A DNA stretch of 64,000 nucleotides from positions 1,426,001 to 1,490,000 of the forward strand of contig CP051229.1 in the NCBI GenBank assembly GCA_017792365.1. The letters run 5' to 3'. Shown in pieces: positions 25,700 through 34,933 of this stretch; within the stretch, counting starts at the first letter, position 1, and the number at the start of each line of letters is the position of its first letter. The notes beneath the pieces were generated by a model, which was not told the DNA's origin, searched no databases, and saw only the letters and a list, made by a program, of their open reading frames with translations. The position numbers and the translations under genes were made by a program. The DNA comes from Hyphomonas sp. Lineage in GTDB: Bacteria > Pseudomonadota > Alphaproteobacteria > Caulobacterales > Hyphomonadaceae.

Positions 25700-26632
25700 T
25701 CAGGACGCGAACGCCCGCCCGAATGCGCGCGCCAACAGTCTCGTCGCGCGCAATTTGTGGCCAAGAGGCATCGCCACCGGCGGCCCCATGTCCGTCTTGT
25801 TCGCGTCGACTACATAGAGCCGACCGTCGTCCTTGTTGCGCAGGACATCCACGCCGCCCCAATCCAGCCGGATCTCGGAAGCGAATCTGCGCAGCATATC
25901 GATCTCGGCCGGCGAATACACATCGTCCGGCCGCACCCAGTCCACCTCGACGTTCTCATTCAGGAATCGGCGCTCCAGCGGGCGGCGCTTCCTGAATACA
26001 ATGGCGGGCTCGCCGCCGACAATGCAGGTGCGCAGGTCCATCACAAGCCCGCCGTCAATTTCGTTGTTGATCAGTTTCTGATAGCTGCGGCCTTCCTCTC
26101 GCGCGAAGGGGCCCTGCATGACACGCCCGTCATGCGCCGCATTGATTTCCGACTTGTCGACGATCTGTCCGTCATAGGTCGTGGGGTCGACAGCCAGCGG
26201 ATATCCCGAAACGCGCTCGAACGCCTGCGCCACGGTCGACTTCGAAATGTCACGGCAATTGAAGTTCACCGTCCGCACGTGCCGCTTCGAGCGGCTTAGG
26301 TCCGGCACAGTCAAATCCGACGTCGGAATCGTCGAACTGCATCACGATGTCAGCCTCGTGCGCGTTCTCCACCAGCTTTGCGCCGGCGCAATGCATCACC
26401 GGCCATATCAAGTACCGTGGCCGCGGCTTGTCCGGAAAAATGCGATGGTCGGGCGCTTGTGCCCCGTCAGCCGGCGCTGCAGCCGCCAGCCCTGCGCAAA
26501 CACGTAGAAGCAGAACCACGTGAAAATGTCGTGCGCGAGTTCAAGGTTGATCGCAATGACATGACCCGTCTTCTTGACGGTCACCACATTGTGCTCGACC
26601 ACGAAGTCCGAGGTCCAGAGCCAGTTCTTCAC
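25700..26632 (-). pseudogene. ATP-grasp-like protein gene with two frameshifts
   Basis: Three consecutive reading segments form one protein. MKNWLWTSDF...HKRPTIAFF (from 26632) continues in the next frame as PDKPRPRYLIWPVMHCAGAKLVENA. It then returns to the first frame as VPDLSRSKRHVRTVNFNC... down to 25700. The C-terminal third (DWGGVDVLRNKD, YVVDANKTDMGPP) resembles an ATP-grasp metal-binding end. The first break is in the T5 run at 26436-26440 (one T short). The second, an extra base, lies near 26325-26335. The shifts compensate, but frame 0 has a stop between them. Function unknown. Confidence 0.75.
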
Positions 26633-26815
26633 GACAGCACGAATCCTTCCTGGCCAGGCTCTTCAACCGGATAGCCATTCCGACTGGCCGCACCGTCCGC
26701 CCTAAACTTCGTTCGCCTGCACGACCCCGGTCGTTACATGCGCCGCGCATATGCAAACACCAGCACCCGGCGAGCGCTCAGACTCACCTGATCCATGTAT
26801 GTTGCGCGGACACTA

Positions 26816-27247
26816 CTACCGGTTCGGCAGCGATCGCAAAAGGCCTTTCAACGGCTCAAGATCATAGCCTGCCTGACTACCGGCAGAAACGATCTCGTCG
26901 GCGCTCATGTTCCCCTTTCGCCCCTGGTGCAGCGCCCACGTCGTGATCGAACGCGTGCCCGAGCGGCAATAAGCCAGCACCGGCCCGGTCGCCCCCGCCA
27001 GCTGCGCCGCCAGAACCGCCTCCGCTTCAGGCGTCGGCGGCCCCTGAAATGGGGCGTGTTGGTACGTCATGCCCGCTGCTTCTGCCGCTGCGGCGGCCTC
27101 TGCGCTCGACAGCTGGTCGCCAGCTTCCCCGTCGGGGCGGTTGTTGATGATGTGTCTGTACCCCGCAGCCGCGATCTCCGCGAAATCTGCAGCGCTAAGT
27201 TGCGGCGCAACGGAAAAATCCTCCGTCACCTTGCGGATATCAGCCAT
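26816..27247 (-). CDS. TIGR01244-family phosphatase/sulfurtransferase (DUF442)
   Basis: A 143-residue dual-specificity-phosphatase-like protein. The P-loop AYCRSGTRS (CxxGxR type, Cys about residue 93) and the N-terminal YRHIINNRPDGE block are characteristic of the TIGR01244/Blh-type N-domain, linked in relatives to sulfide oxidation or biofilm control. Length fits a stand-alone domain. It is divergent from the oligopeptide permease genes with 139 bases between. Actual activity (phosphatase or sulfur transfer) is undetermined. Confidence 0.88.
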   Translation of the reverse strand: MADIRKVTEDFSVAPQLSAADFAEIAAAGYRHIINNRPDGEAGDQLSSAEAAAAAEAAGMTYQHAPFQGPPTPEAEAVLAAQLAGATGPVLAYCRSGTRSITTWALHQGRKGNMSADEIVSAGSQAGYDLEPLKGLLRSLPNR

Positions 27248-27386
27248 TATCTACCTCCACGACGTCCAGCAGCCGCATTGCAATCTTGACATGTATGCGT
27301 CACGCGCCATGGCTGTTGCAAACGAAACCGGGGCGGCGCCGCGCGGTGTTAGCGCCCGAACAGCTTTTGTCAGGTCGGAAGTACGC

Positions 27387-28409
27387 GTGTCCAATACTGC
27401 ACCCATCCCGACCTCATCCGCCGCGCCAGACAAACAGGAACGGTCATCCAGCGCCCTCGTGCGCACCTTCAACCGCATCCCCAAGGCCTACATCCTGCGG
27501 CGCATCCTTACCGCGATCCCGACCATGCTGGTCATCATCACGATCGCCTTCTTCATGATGCGCGCCGCGCCCGGCAACCCCTACTCCACCGACCGCAAGC
27601 TGACGCCGGAAGTCGAAGCCAACCTCCGCGCCAATCTCGGCCTCGATAAGCCGCTCCACGAACAATACTTCGAATACCTCGGCAACGTCGTGCAGGGCGA
27701 TCTCGGTCCGTCGATGAAGAACAAGGACAAGACCGTCTCCGAACTGATCGGCGAGGGCCTGCCCGTGTCCCTCACCATCGGCGCATGGTCGATCACCATC
27801 GCGCTCTTCGCTGGCGTTGGGCTCGGCGTCATCGCTGCTATCCGACAGAACAGCGCCGCCGACTATTCCGCCATGTCGCTCGCCATGATCGGCATCTCAA
27901 TACCAACCTTCGTCACCGGACCCTTCCTCTCCCTTGTCTTCGGCGTCTGGCTCGGCTGGTTCGCCGCCGGCGGCCTCGATCTCGGCCGCATGAACTTCAA
28001 CAACCTCTTCCTGCCGATCCTCACCCTCGCCCTGCCGCAGGTCGCCATCATCTCGCGGCTGATGCGCGCCTCGATGATCGAGACCCTCCGCTCCAACAAC
28101 ATCCGCACTGCGCGCGCCAAGGGCCTGTCCGAAACCCGCATCCTGTTCCGCCATGCAGCCCCAGCCGCCATCCTTCCCGTCGTCTCCTATCTCGGCCCGG
28201 CTATCGTCGGCGTCATCACCGGCTCGGTCGTCGTCGAACGCGTCTTCGGCCTGCCCGGCGTCGGCGCCTCCTTCATCGACGGCGCCATCACCCGCGACTA
28301 CACGCGCGTCATGGGCACGGTGATCCTCTATGGCGGCCTGATCATCCTCTTCAACCTGATCGCCGACATCCTCTATGCGGTCCTCGACCCACGGGTGCGT
28401 TACGAATGA
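27387..28409 (+). CDS. ABC transporter permease, OppB/DppB type
   Basis: A 340-residue inner-membrane permease. The N-terminal helix LRRILTAIPTMLVIITIAFF is typical of OppB/DppB. The ATPase-docking EAA loop is RAKGLSETRILFRHAAPAAILP (28 kb region). Six helices are visible. I chose GTG 27387, preceded by GGAAG; the frame is open further upstream but that part is not family-like. An N-terminal tail of about 30 polar residues precedes helix 1. The partner permease overlaps by 4 bases. Confidence 0.9.
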   Translation: MSNTAPIPTSSAAPDKQERSSSALVRTFNRIPKAYILRRILTAIPTMLVIITIAFFMMRAAPGNPYSTDRKLTPEVEANLRANLGLDKPLHEQYFEYLGNVVQGDLGPSMKNKDKTVSELIGEGLPVSLTIGAWSITIALFAGVGLGVIAAIRQNSAADYSAMSLAMIGISIPTFVTGPFLSLVFGVWLGWFAAGGLDLGRMNFNNLFLPILTLALPQVAIISRLMRASMIETLRSNNIRTARAKGLSETRILFRHAAPAAILPVVSYLGPAIVGVITGSVVVERVFGLPGVGASFIDGAITRDYTRVMGTVILYGGLIILFNLIADILYAVLDPRVRYE

Positions 28410-29308
28410 CCCTCGCCAGCGCACCCATCGAACGCCAGCAGACGCTGGAACTCGCCGCCCGCAAGGGCCGCTCGCTGTGGGACGATTCCCGCCGCCGCCT
28501 GCTCTCGAACAAGGCCGCCGTCGCCTCGATGATCGTGCTGGGCGTCCTCGTCCTGATCGCGCTCATCGGACCCATCCTCTGGCCCCACGGCTACGAACAC
28601 CAGTACCGCGACCGCCTGCGCATCGGCCCGACGCTCGAGAACTTCCACCTGCTCGGCACTGACATCTACGGCCGCGACATGGTCGCCCGCATCATGATGG
28701 GCCTCAGGATCTCGCTCGCCGTCGGCGCCATCGCCACCACCGTCAGCCTCGTCATCGGCGTCACCTGGGGCGCCGTCGCCGGCTTCGTCGGCGGCCGCAC
28801 CGACCAGCTGATGATGCGCACCGTCGACGTGATCTACGCCATGCCCTTCATCTTCTTCGTCATCCTGATGACGGTCGTGTTCGGGCGCTCCATCTTCCTG
28901 ATCTTCCTCGCCATCGGCGCCATCGAATGGCTCACCATGGCGCGCATCGTTCGCGGCCAGACCCTCGCCATCAAGGAAAAGGAATTCGTCGAGGCAGCCC
29001 GCGCCGCCGGCGTCGGACCATGGGGCATCATCACCCGCCACATCCTGCCGAACCTGCTGGGCCCCGTCGCCGTCTACGTCACGCTCACCCTGCCGATCGT
29101 CATCCTGCAGGAAAGCTTCCTCTCCTTCATTGGCCTCGGTGTGCAGGAACCGCTCACCTCCCTCGGCCGCCTCATCTCCGACGGCCAGCGCGAACTCTCC
29201 GACCCCTGGATGCTCTTCGGCCCCGCCGCCACAATGGTCCTCACCCTCTTCTGCCTCAACTTCATCGGCGACGGCCTGAGAGACGCACTCGACCCGAAGG
29301 ACAGGTAG
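28406..29308 (+). CDS. ABC transporter permease, OppC/DppC type
   Basis: A 300-residue permease with the OppC/DppC N-terminal domain (LLSNKAAVASMIVLGVLVLIAL, then HLLGTDIYGRDMVARIMMGLR). The EAA loop is EFVEAARAAGVGPWGIITRHILPN. Its ATG overlaps the stop of the OppB-type gene (ATGA). Together they form the membrane channel of a peptide importer. No ATPase gene follows. The likely binding protein is encoded at 36164-37783, so the ATPase must be encoded elsewhere. Confidence 0.92.
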   Translation: MTLASAPIERQQTLELAARKGRSLWDDSRRRLLSNKAAVASMIVLGVLVLIALIGPILWPHGYEHQYRDRLRIGPTLENFHLLGTDIYGRDMVARIMMGLRISLAVGAIATTVSLVIGVTWGAVAGFVGGRTDQLMMRTVDVIYAMPFIFFVILMTVVFGRSIFLIFLAIGAIEWLTMARIVRGQTLAIKEKEFVEAARAAGVGPWGIITRHILPNLLGPVAVYVTLTLPIVILQESFLSFIGLGVQEPLTSLGRLISDGQRELSDPWMLFGPAATMVLTLFCLNFIGDGLRDALDPKDR

Positions 29309-29346
29309 CAAGCTCAGGTTACAAATTTCGGATTGTTGGGGGGCAA

Positions 29347-29691
29347 ATGGACGAACTCAGACTTCTCATCCTCAAGCTTCTCGTCCTGACGAAGCTGGCC
29401 GAACTCCCGGAAGAGGAACGCCGCAAGACAACGGCGTCGACGGATCACCTCCGTGAGTTCGCACGGGAAGTCATAGTGAACGTGCCCGCCGAGTTTCTTG
29501 CCCAGGCCACAGCCGAACTCATCGCAAACAGAGTGACTGAACTGTTCAACTTGACCGGCCGCCAGTTCGATAGGCTTCAGAAGCGGCTGGAGTCAGGCGA
29601 ATTCGATTTCACGGTCGAGTTTCCCGAAATCAAGCTTCCCGAAGGGATCGATCTCGATCAGCTGATTTCATCCATCCTCGACGGACTATGA
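29347..29691 (+). CDS. Hypothetical protein, helical, unknown
   Basis: A 114-residue, acidic, mostly helical protein beginning MDELRLLILKLLVLTKLAELPEE. The C-terminal part (FDFTVEFPEIKLPEGIDLDQLISSILDGL) has the look of a short linear tail. A GGGGGG stretch just upstream serves as ribosome site, and the gene starts 38 bases after the OppC-type gene. I recognise no family. Codon use is less GC-biased than the permease genes, so it may have a separate origin. Confidence 0.6.
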   Translation: MDELRLLILKLLVLTKLAELPEEERRKTTASTDHLREFAREVIVNVPAEFLAQATAELIANRVTELFNLTGRQFDRLQKRLESGEFDFTVEFPEIKLPEGIDLDQLISSILDGL

Positions 29692-29716
29692 CTCCGGAGC
29701 CAGGGGCGACGCTCCC

Positions 29717-30964
29717 CTAACTATACCGCGCCTCCACCTTCGCCCCCGTAGAGCCCGCCGCGACAGCCTCAACGCTCGCCTTGAGATCGGCGAGATAGTC
29801 ATCCGCCACCTCCGCATGCTTCGGCGACAGCATCAGGTGCAGGCTCGGCGGCTCGCGCGTGACGGACGTGAACCAGCCGCGGCGATACATCTCCCCATAG
29901 ACAGCGAAGCTGTGATGCTCGGGATGGCGAAACGTGGTGATCCCCAGCATCGGCGCACCCAGCACTTCAAAGCCCAGCGCTCTCACGCCCGCATCAACCC
30001 GCTCGCGCGTCTCACACACCATCCCCTGCAGTCGCCTGTACCCCGCAATGCCGAGATAATTCATCACCGCCCACGCCGCCGCAATCGCGCCGCCCGGACG
30101 CGTCCCCGCCAGCGTCGGCGTCTTCATCTGCGCCCCCGACCAGCACTTCAGGTCAAACGGCATGTGCGCGTACAGCTCCTCTGAACGAAACAGCACGGTC
30201 GATGCCCCCTTGGCGGCATAGCCATACTTGTGCAGGTCCGCGCTCATCGACTGCACCCCCGCCGCCGCGAAATCGAAATTCGGAACCGGCACGCCATTCA
30301 TCCGCGCAAACGGCGCGAAGTAACCGCCGACGCACGCATCGACATGCAGCCACACGCCCTTCGCCGCCGCCGCCTCGCCCAGCGCCTCGATCGGATCGAT
30401 GATCCCATGCGGAAAGTTCGGCGCCGAACCGACCATCATGATCGTATCGCCGTCACACGCCGCGCTCATCGCTTCGACATCGGCCTGGTAACTGCCGTCA
30501 TCCTTCATCGGGATGCGCCGCACATCGATGTCCATCAGATGGCTTGCCTTGTCGAACGCCAGGTGCGCCGACTGCGGCAGCACGATGTTCGCCCGCTCCC
30601 GAGCCCGCCCGCCAGCCCGCGCATGATCGCGCGCCGCCTTCACCGCCATCGTAATGCTGTCCGTGCCGCCCGACGTGATCGCGCCCGCCGCTCCCTCCGG
30701 CCCGTGCAGCAGGCCCAGCGCCATCTGGATCACTTCCTCTTCCATCCGCGCAAGGCTTGGAAACGCCAGCGGACCGAGCCCGTTCTCGGACATGAAGGCC
30801 GTATAGGCAGCCTTCTGCACCCGCGCGACATCCTCGCCAGCATTGAAGACATAGACCGCGGTCTTCCCGTCCCGCCACTTCGCGTCATTCGCGCCGCGAT
30901 CCATCATCTCGGCATGTATGTCATCCCACGGACGCCCCGTCTCGGGCATCAACACTCGGTCCAT
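29717..30964 (-). CDS. PLP-dependent lyase, sphingosine-1-phosphate-lyase-like
   Basis: A 415-residue fold-type I PLP enzyme of the group II decarboxylase superfamily. Blocks match sphingosine-1-phosphate lyase: AITSGGTDSITMAVKAARD, VWLHVDACVGGYFAPF, and the PLP-Lys in SMSADLHKYGYAAKGAS (about residue 245). No membrane anchor is present, unlike eukaryotic enzymes. The reaction would split a phosphorylated sphingoid base into an aldehyde and phosphoethanolamine. A tyrosine or aspartate decarboxylase relative is the alternative. It stands alone, convergent with the hypothetical gene 29347-29691. Confidence 0.85.
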   Translation of the reverse strand: MDRVLMPETGRPWDDIHAEMMDRGANDAKWRDGKTAVYVFNAGEDVARVQKAAYTAFMSENGLGPLAFPSLARMEEEVIQMALGLLHGPEGAAGAITSGGTDSITMAVKAARDHARAGGRARERANIVLPQSAHLAFDKASHLMDIDVRRIPMKDDGSYQADVEAMSAACDGDTIMMVGSAPNFPHGIIDPIEALGEAAAAKGVWLHVDACVGGYFAPFARMNGVPVPNFDFAAAGVQSMSADLHKYGYAAKGASTVLFRSEELYAHMPFDLKCWSGAQMKTPTLAGTRPGGAIAAAWAVMNYLGIAGYRRLQGMVCETRERVDAGVRALGFEVLGAPMLGITTFRHPEHHSFAVYGEMYRRGWFTSVTREPPSLHLMLSPKHAEVADDYLADLKASVEAVAAGSTGAKVEARYS

Positions 30965-31169
30965 GGCTTCCCTCCCAAACTGGCGTCATCTCGGCCCAGC
31001 CCGCCATGCAAACACGCACGCCGCCCAATGTCTCCCCCGCACGGCGACCTTCCCGAGCGACTCGTCCGCAGCTTCAACGCTCACCCGCTTGCATCGCGCG
31101 GCGTTAGCGCCCAAAAGGGCGCAGCATCGTATTGTGATATTATAACAATCCCATCGGGACGCCCGCATC

Positions 31170-32300
31170 ATGAGCCGCATCCAGAGTATCGACGCCCTTC
31201 GCGGCCTCGTGATGATCCTCATGCTGCTCGACCACGTGCGGGAGACCTACTACCTCCACGAACAGGTCGCAGACCCGGTCGACGTCGCCTCTACAGACCC
31301 CGCCCTCATCTTCCTCAGACTGCTGAGTTCGCTTTGCGCGCCAGTCTTCGTCCTCCTCACCGGTCTCGGCGCATGGCTCTACGGACGCTCCCACACAAAG
31401 GGACAAGTCGCTGCCTTCCTCCTCAAGCGCGGACTGTTCCTGATCGTGCTCGAACTCACCGTCATCAACTTCGCATGGACGACCAAATTCCCGCCCACCA
31501 CAATCTATCTGCAGGTAATCTGGGTGATCGGTCTGTCGATGATCGCGCTCGCCGGCCTGTTGTACCTGCCGCGCATCGCGCAAATCCTCGCAGCGATACT
31601 CCTGGTCGCCGCGCACCATGTCCTGGAGAGCGTTCAGGTCGATCCTTCATCCATCTGGTCCGCGCCGTGGGCGATCCTCTACGACCGCTCTTGGCTTGAG
31701 CTTGGCGAAAACCTGCGCGCGCGCACCAGCTACCCGCTCCTGCCATGGATCGGCATCATCCTGATCGGCTACCTCATCGGCCCGTGGTTTTCCTCGGACA
31801 CTGAGGAGAAGGACCGCATTCGTACACTTGTGACAGCCGGCGCAGCATGCCTCGTCGCCTTCATCGTCCTGCGCTGGCTCAACATCTATGGCGACGCGCC
31901 GCGTCTCACGGGAGAGGATGCAGACATCGTCTTCTGGTCCTTCCTGTCGCTGACGAAATACCCCCCATCACTCCTGTTCTCGCTCTCCACGCTCGGCGCT
32001 GGCCTGCTGCTGCTGGCCGCATTCGAGCGCATGGGAAACAACAAGGCCCTGACCGCAATCGCCATCTTCGGCGCAGCGCCCATGTTCTTCTACATCCTCC
32101 ACCTCTACGTCCTGAAGGCGCTCTACCGGCTGACCGTCGCGATCCTCGGAACCAACCAGGGCGATTATTTCGGGTTCTCGTCCGTCGGACCGCTCTGGCT
32201 GGTCACGCTCGCACTCGCCATTGCGCTCTACTTTCCAACCGCATGGTTCGCGCGCCTCAAGCGCCGCCGGCCCGACATCACAGCGCTCAAGTACTTCTAG
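31170..32300 (+). CDS. DUF1624 / heparan acetyltransferase-like membrane protein
   Basis: A 376-residue integral-membrane protein opening with [23 protein letters not shown], the DUF1624 (HGSNAT-like) signature with its conserved His in helix 1. About ten helices follow, ending with basic RLKRRRP. Relatives move acetyl groups across the membrane onto sugars, but the bacterial role is not settled. A GCGCCC-AAAA-GGGCGC hairpin (31107-31122) and an AT-rich stretch lie upstream, perhaps part of the control region. Confidence 0.82.
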   Translation: MSRIQSIDALRGLVMILMLLDHVRETYYLHEQVADPVDVASTDPALIFLRLLSSLCAPVFVLLTGLGAWLYGRSHTKGQVAAFLLKRGLFLIVLELTVINFAWTTKFPPTTIYLQVIWVIGLSMIALAGLLYLPRIAQILAAILLVAAHHVLESVQVDPSSIWSAPWAILYDRSWLELGENLRARTSYPLLPWIGIILIGYLIGPWFSSDTEEKDRIRTLVTAGAACLVAFIVLRWLNIYGDAPRLTGEDADIVFWSFLSLTKYPPSLLFSLSTLGAGLLLLAAFERMGNNKALTAIAIFGAAPMFFYILHLYVLKALYRLTVAILGTNQGDYFGFSSVGPLWLVTLALAIALYFPTAWFARLKRRRPDITALKYF

Positions 32301-32401
32301 CGCTCGAGGCTCAGCACTTGCGCTGCGATTGCAGCCTGGCGCCGCGTCAGCGATACTGTCGGCGCCCTTCAGCGGCCCCAGCAACTGAGGCTCGAGCATC
32401 A

Positions 32402-32764
32402 ATGCCCAAACACCGCATCTACACCATGCCGTTCGCCAGCGTGTACCCGGCCTACATCGCCAAGGCCGAGCGCAAGGGCCGCACCAAGGCCGAGGTCGAC
32501 AAGATCATCCGCTGGCTCACCGGCTACACCCAGCGCCAGATCGACAGCCACATCAAGAAGGAAACCGACTTCGAAACCTTCTTCGACAAGGCGTCAAAGA
32601 TAAATCCGGACCGCGAACTCATCACTGGCGTCGTCTGCGGCGTGCGCGTCGAGGAGGTCGAGGAAAAGACGATGCGCGAGATCCGCTACCTCGACAAACT
32701 CGTCGACGAACTCGCCAAGGGCAAGACGATGGATAAGATCCTGCGCACCCCGCCGCGGGCCTAA
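32402..32764 (+). CDS. DUF2200 family protein
   Basis: A 120-residue soluble protein with the hallmarks of DUF2200: [57 protein letters not shown] and [14 protein letters not shown]. The family is widespread, small and of unknown function. Length equals the family norm. It begins 101 bases after the DUF1624 gene and is convergent with the P450 gene. Confidence 0.88.
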   Translation: MPKHRIYTMPFASVYPAYIAKAERKGRTKAEVDKIIRWLTGYTQRQIDSHIKKETDFETFFDKASKINPDRELITGVVCGVRVEEVEEKTMREIRYLDKLVDELAKGKTMDKILRTPPRA

Positions 32765-32803
32765 CGCAATCATGGGCCGCATCTCGGGCGCGCCAGCCTA
32801 CCT

Positions 32804-34102
32804 CTAGGCCGCCGCGCTCATGCGATGGTTCAACCGGACGCCAAGCGATCGCAATCCGCGAATGCCCGGCCGCAGCGAATAGTTCAGCGCGTCGATCCCC
32901 ACGATCTTCAGAGCCGGATACCGCGCATACAGCCGGTCGATCGCCACCTGCGTCTCCAGCCGCGCCAGCTGCATGCCCAGACAGAAATGGATGCCCGAAG
33001 AGAACGCCAAATGGTGGTTGGGAAACCGGTCGAGCTTCAGCCGCTCAGGCTCATCAAACACATCCGGGTCAGCATCCGCACAGGCCGGAAACGCCATCAT
33101 CAACTCGCCGCGCTGGATATGCACGCCGAAGAAATCCACATCGCGCGAGGCATACCTCGGCTTTGTGCCCTGCACCGCCGACACATGCCGCGCCAGCTCC
33201 TCCACCGCCCGCTCCATCCGCTCGTCCGGCGCCGCCAGCAGCCACGCCTTCTGGTCGGGGTTCTGCTCCAGATCGACAATCGCCCCCGCAATCAGGTTGG
33301 TCGTCGTCTCGAACCCGGCAACCAGCAACAGGAACACCATCGACAGCAGCTCGTTCTCGTCCAGCTTGTCGCCGTCCGCTTCCGCCCGCACCAGCTCGGA
33401 GATCAGCCCGTCGCGCGGCGCCGCCCGCACACGCTCGATCTCCGCGCGCAGCAGCTTCACCATGCCGCCAATCCCGGCGAACGTCCGCAGCATCCCGAAC
33501 GTACCGCCGACCCCGGCCAGCCGCTCCGACCACGCAGCAAACGCCTCCCGGTCCTCCTCCCGCAGCCCCAGAAGGTCGCAGATCACATAGAGCGGCAGCC
33601 GCCGCGCATACCGCGCCAGCAGGTCGACCTCCCCCTCGCCCGCCAGATCATCCAGCAACCGGTCCGCCAGCTGCTCGACCTCCGGACGCATCTCCAGGAT
33701 GCCGCGCCGCGCAAACGCCTTGTCCACCAGCTTGCGCAGCCGCCGGTGATCCGGCTCGTCCTTCGTCAGCATGTTGTTGGCCAGCAGCCGGATCGATTTC
33801 GGCATCCACCACTGCATCCCTGCAACGCCGGACTTGCCCGCATGTCGCCCCTCCAGAACGAACAGCTCGCTGTCCTTCACGGCCGCCAGCGCCGCCGCAT
33901 GCGTCGTCGTCATCCAGATGGAGCCAATGAACGGCAGCTTCACGGGGATCACCGGCCCCGCCGCCCGCATCTTCGCAAATGTCGGATACGGATCCTGCTT
34001 GAACGCCCGCCCCACCAAGTCGATTTTCAGCGGATGCTCCAGCGAGGCCTCCGCCCGCCTCGCGCTCACATCGACCGGCGCAACACCTGCCGCCTGTCCC
34101 AT
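32804..34102 (-). CDS. Cytochrome P450
   Basis: A 432-residue soluble bacterial P450. The heme-binding loop is FSSGIHFCLG with the axial Cys at residue 374. The I-helix is LLVAGFETTTNLIAGA (AGxET). The K-helix ExxR is in AVEELARHV. It would monooxygenate a hydrophobic substrate using an external ferredoxin/reductase pair, which is not encoded nearby. It is divergent from a TetR regulator whose operator lies in the 102-base gap, so expression is probably substrate-induced. Confidence 0.94.
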   Translation of the reverse strand: MGQAAGVAPVDVSARRAEASLEHPLKIDLVGRAFKQDPYPTFAKMRAAGPVIPVKLPFIGSIWMTTTHAAALAAVKDSELFVLEGRHAGKSGVAGMQWWMPKSIRLLANNMLTKDEPDHRRLRKLVDKAFARRGILEMRPEVEQLADRLLDDLAGEGEVDLLARYARRLPLYVICDLLGLREEDREAFAAWSERLAGVGGTFGMLRTFAGIGGMVKLLRAEIERVRAAPRDGLISELVRAEADGDKLDENELLSMVFLLLVAGFETTTNLIAGAIVDLEQNPDQKAWLLAAPDERMERAVEELARHVSAVQGTKPRYASRDVDFFGVHIQRGELMMAFPACADADPDVFDEPERLKLDRFPNHHLAFSSGIHFCLGMQLARLETQVAIDRLYARYPALKIVGIDALNYSLRPGIRGLRSLGVRLNHRMSAAA

Positions 34103-34139
34103 TCCCGCCTCCTGCTCAGCTTTCCGATATCTCGCCGCT

Positions 34140-34169
34140 TGCCAAATCCATCACGCGCCCACTATAAAC
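34140..34169 (+). promoter_or_regulatory. Probable promoter of the TetR gene
   Basis: TTGCCA (34140-34145), an 18-base spacer and TATAAA (34164-34169) form a good -35/-10 pair reading toward the TetR gene. The operator palindrome begins on the last base of the -10, so repressor bound there would block the polymerase. Confidence 0.55.
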
Positions 34170-34185
34170 CGACCGACGGTCGGTC
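34169..34185. promoter_or_regulatory. TetR-type operator, 17-base perfect palindrome
   Basis: ACCGACCG-A-CGGTCGGT is a perfect 8-base inverted repeat around a single A, midway between the divergent P450 and TetR genes. Size, symmetry and position match TetR-family operators and predict control of both genes. Confidence 0.8.
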
Positions 34186-34204
34186 TGCAATAGAGGCATG
34201 AATT

Positions 34205-34933
34205 TTGGCGACGTCCACCAGCACACTGAAACGCACGCGAAGGAACCTGCCCGCCGCAGAACGACGCGAGGCGCTGATCGATTGCGCCCAGTCGCTGTTC
34301 TTTTCCAAGGGATACGAGGCGACCACGATCGCCGACATCATCGCGCGCGCCGAGGTCTCGAAGGGCGGCTTCTACCACCACTTCTCCGCCAAGGAGGACC
34401 TCCTCGAAGCGGTGGTCGCGCGCATGACCGCAGCCATCATCGAACAATCAAGGGACGTGCTCGCCAACCCCGGTCTCGACGCGCTCGAACGGCTGAACCG
34501 TTTCCTCCACCGCACATCAGACTGGAAAGTCGATAACGCCAGGCGCCTCGCCTCTGTCAGTCGCGCGCTGCTCGCCCAGGAAAACACGCTCCTCTTTCAG
34601 CGCATCCTCGCGGCGGTGACCCAAACGATCCAGCCCCTGCTCCTCGGCATCGTCAAGGAAGGCGTCGAGGAGGGCGTCTTCGATGTCGCCGACCCCAACC
34701 TCGCCGCTGAAGTGCTGGTCTCGCTCTCTCACGCCCGCCGCGAAGTCATCCACGACGCCATCGTCATGGCGGAAGCGGGCGACGTTGCGTCCGGCGTACG
34801 CAGGATCGAAACGCGCATGAAGGCGGAAACGGCCACGATCGAGCGCCTGCTCGGCGTGGCGTCGGGAAGTCTCGTGCTTGTGCCCAAAGGCGCGGTCCGC
34901 AAGATGCTCGCCGCGCTTGCCGCTGCGCGCTAG
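34205..34933 (+). CDS. TetR-family transcriptional regulator
   Basis: A 242-residue regulator. The HTH (about residues 20-65) reads REALIDCAQSLFFSKGYEATTIADIIARAEVSKGGFYHHFSAKEDLL. The C-terminal ligand domain is helical and unlike named subfamilies. The start appears to be TTG 34205 behind an AGAGG ribosome site; the nearby ATG 34198 is out of frame. It probably represses itself and the divergent P450 gene through the 34169-34185 palindrome until a ligand binds. Its stop overlaps the convergent gene by the four bases CTAG. Confidence 0.9.
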   Translation: MATSTSTLKRTRRNLPAAERREALIDCAQSLFFSKGYEATTIADIIARAEVSKGGFYHHFSAKEDLLEAVVARMTAAIIEQSRDVLANPGLDALERLNRFLHRTSDWKVDNARRLASVSRALLAQENTLLFQRILAAVTQTIQPLLLGIVKEGVEEGVFDVADPNLAAEVLVSLSHARREVIHDAIVMAEAGDVASGVRRIETRMKAETATIERLLGVASGSLVLVPKGAVRKMLAALAAAR

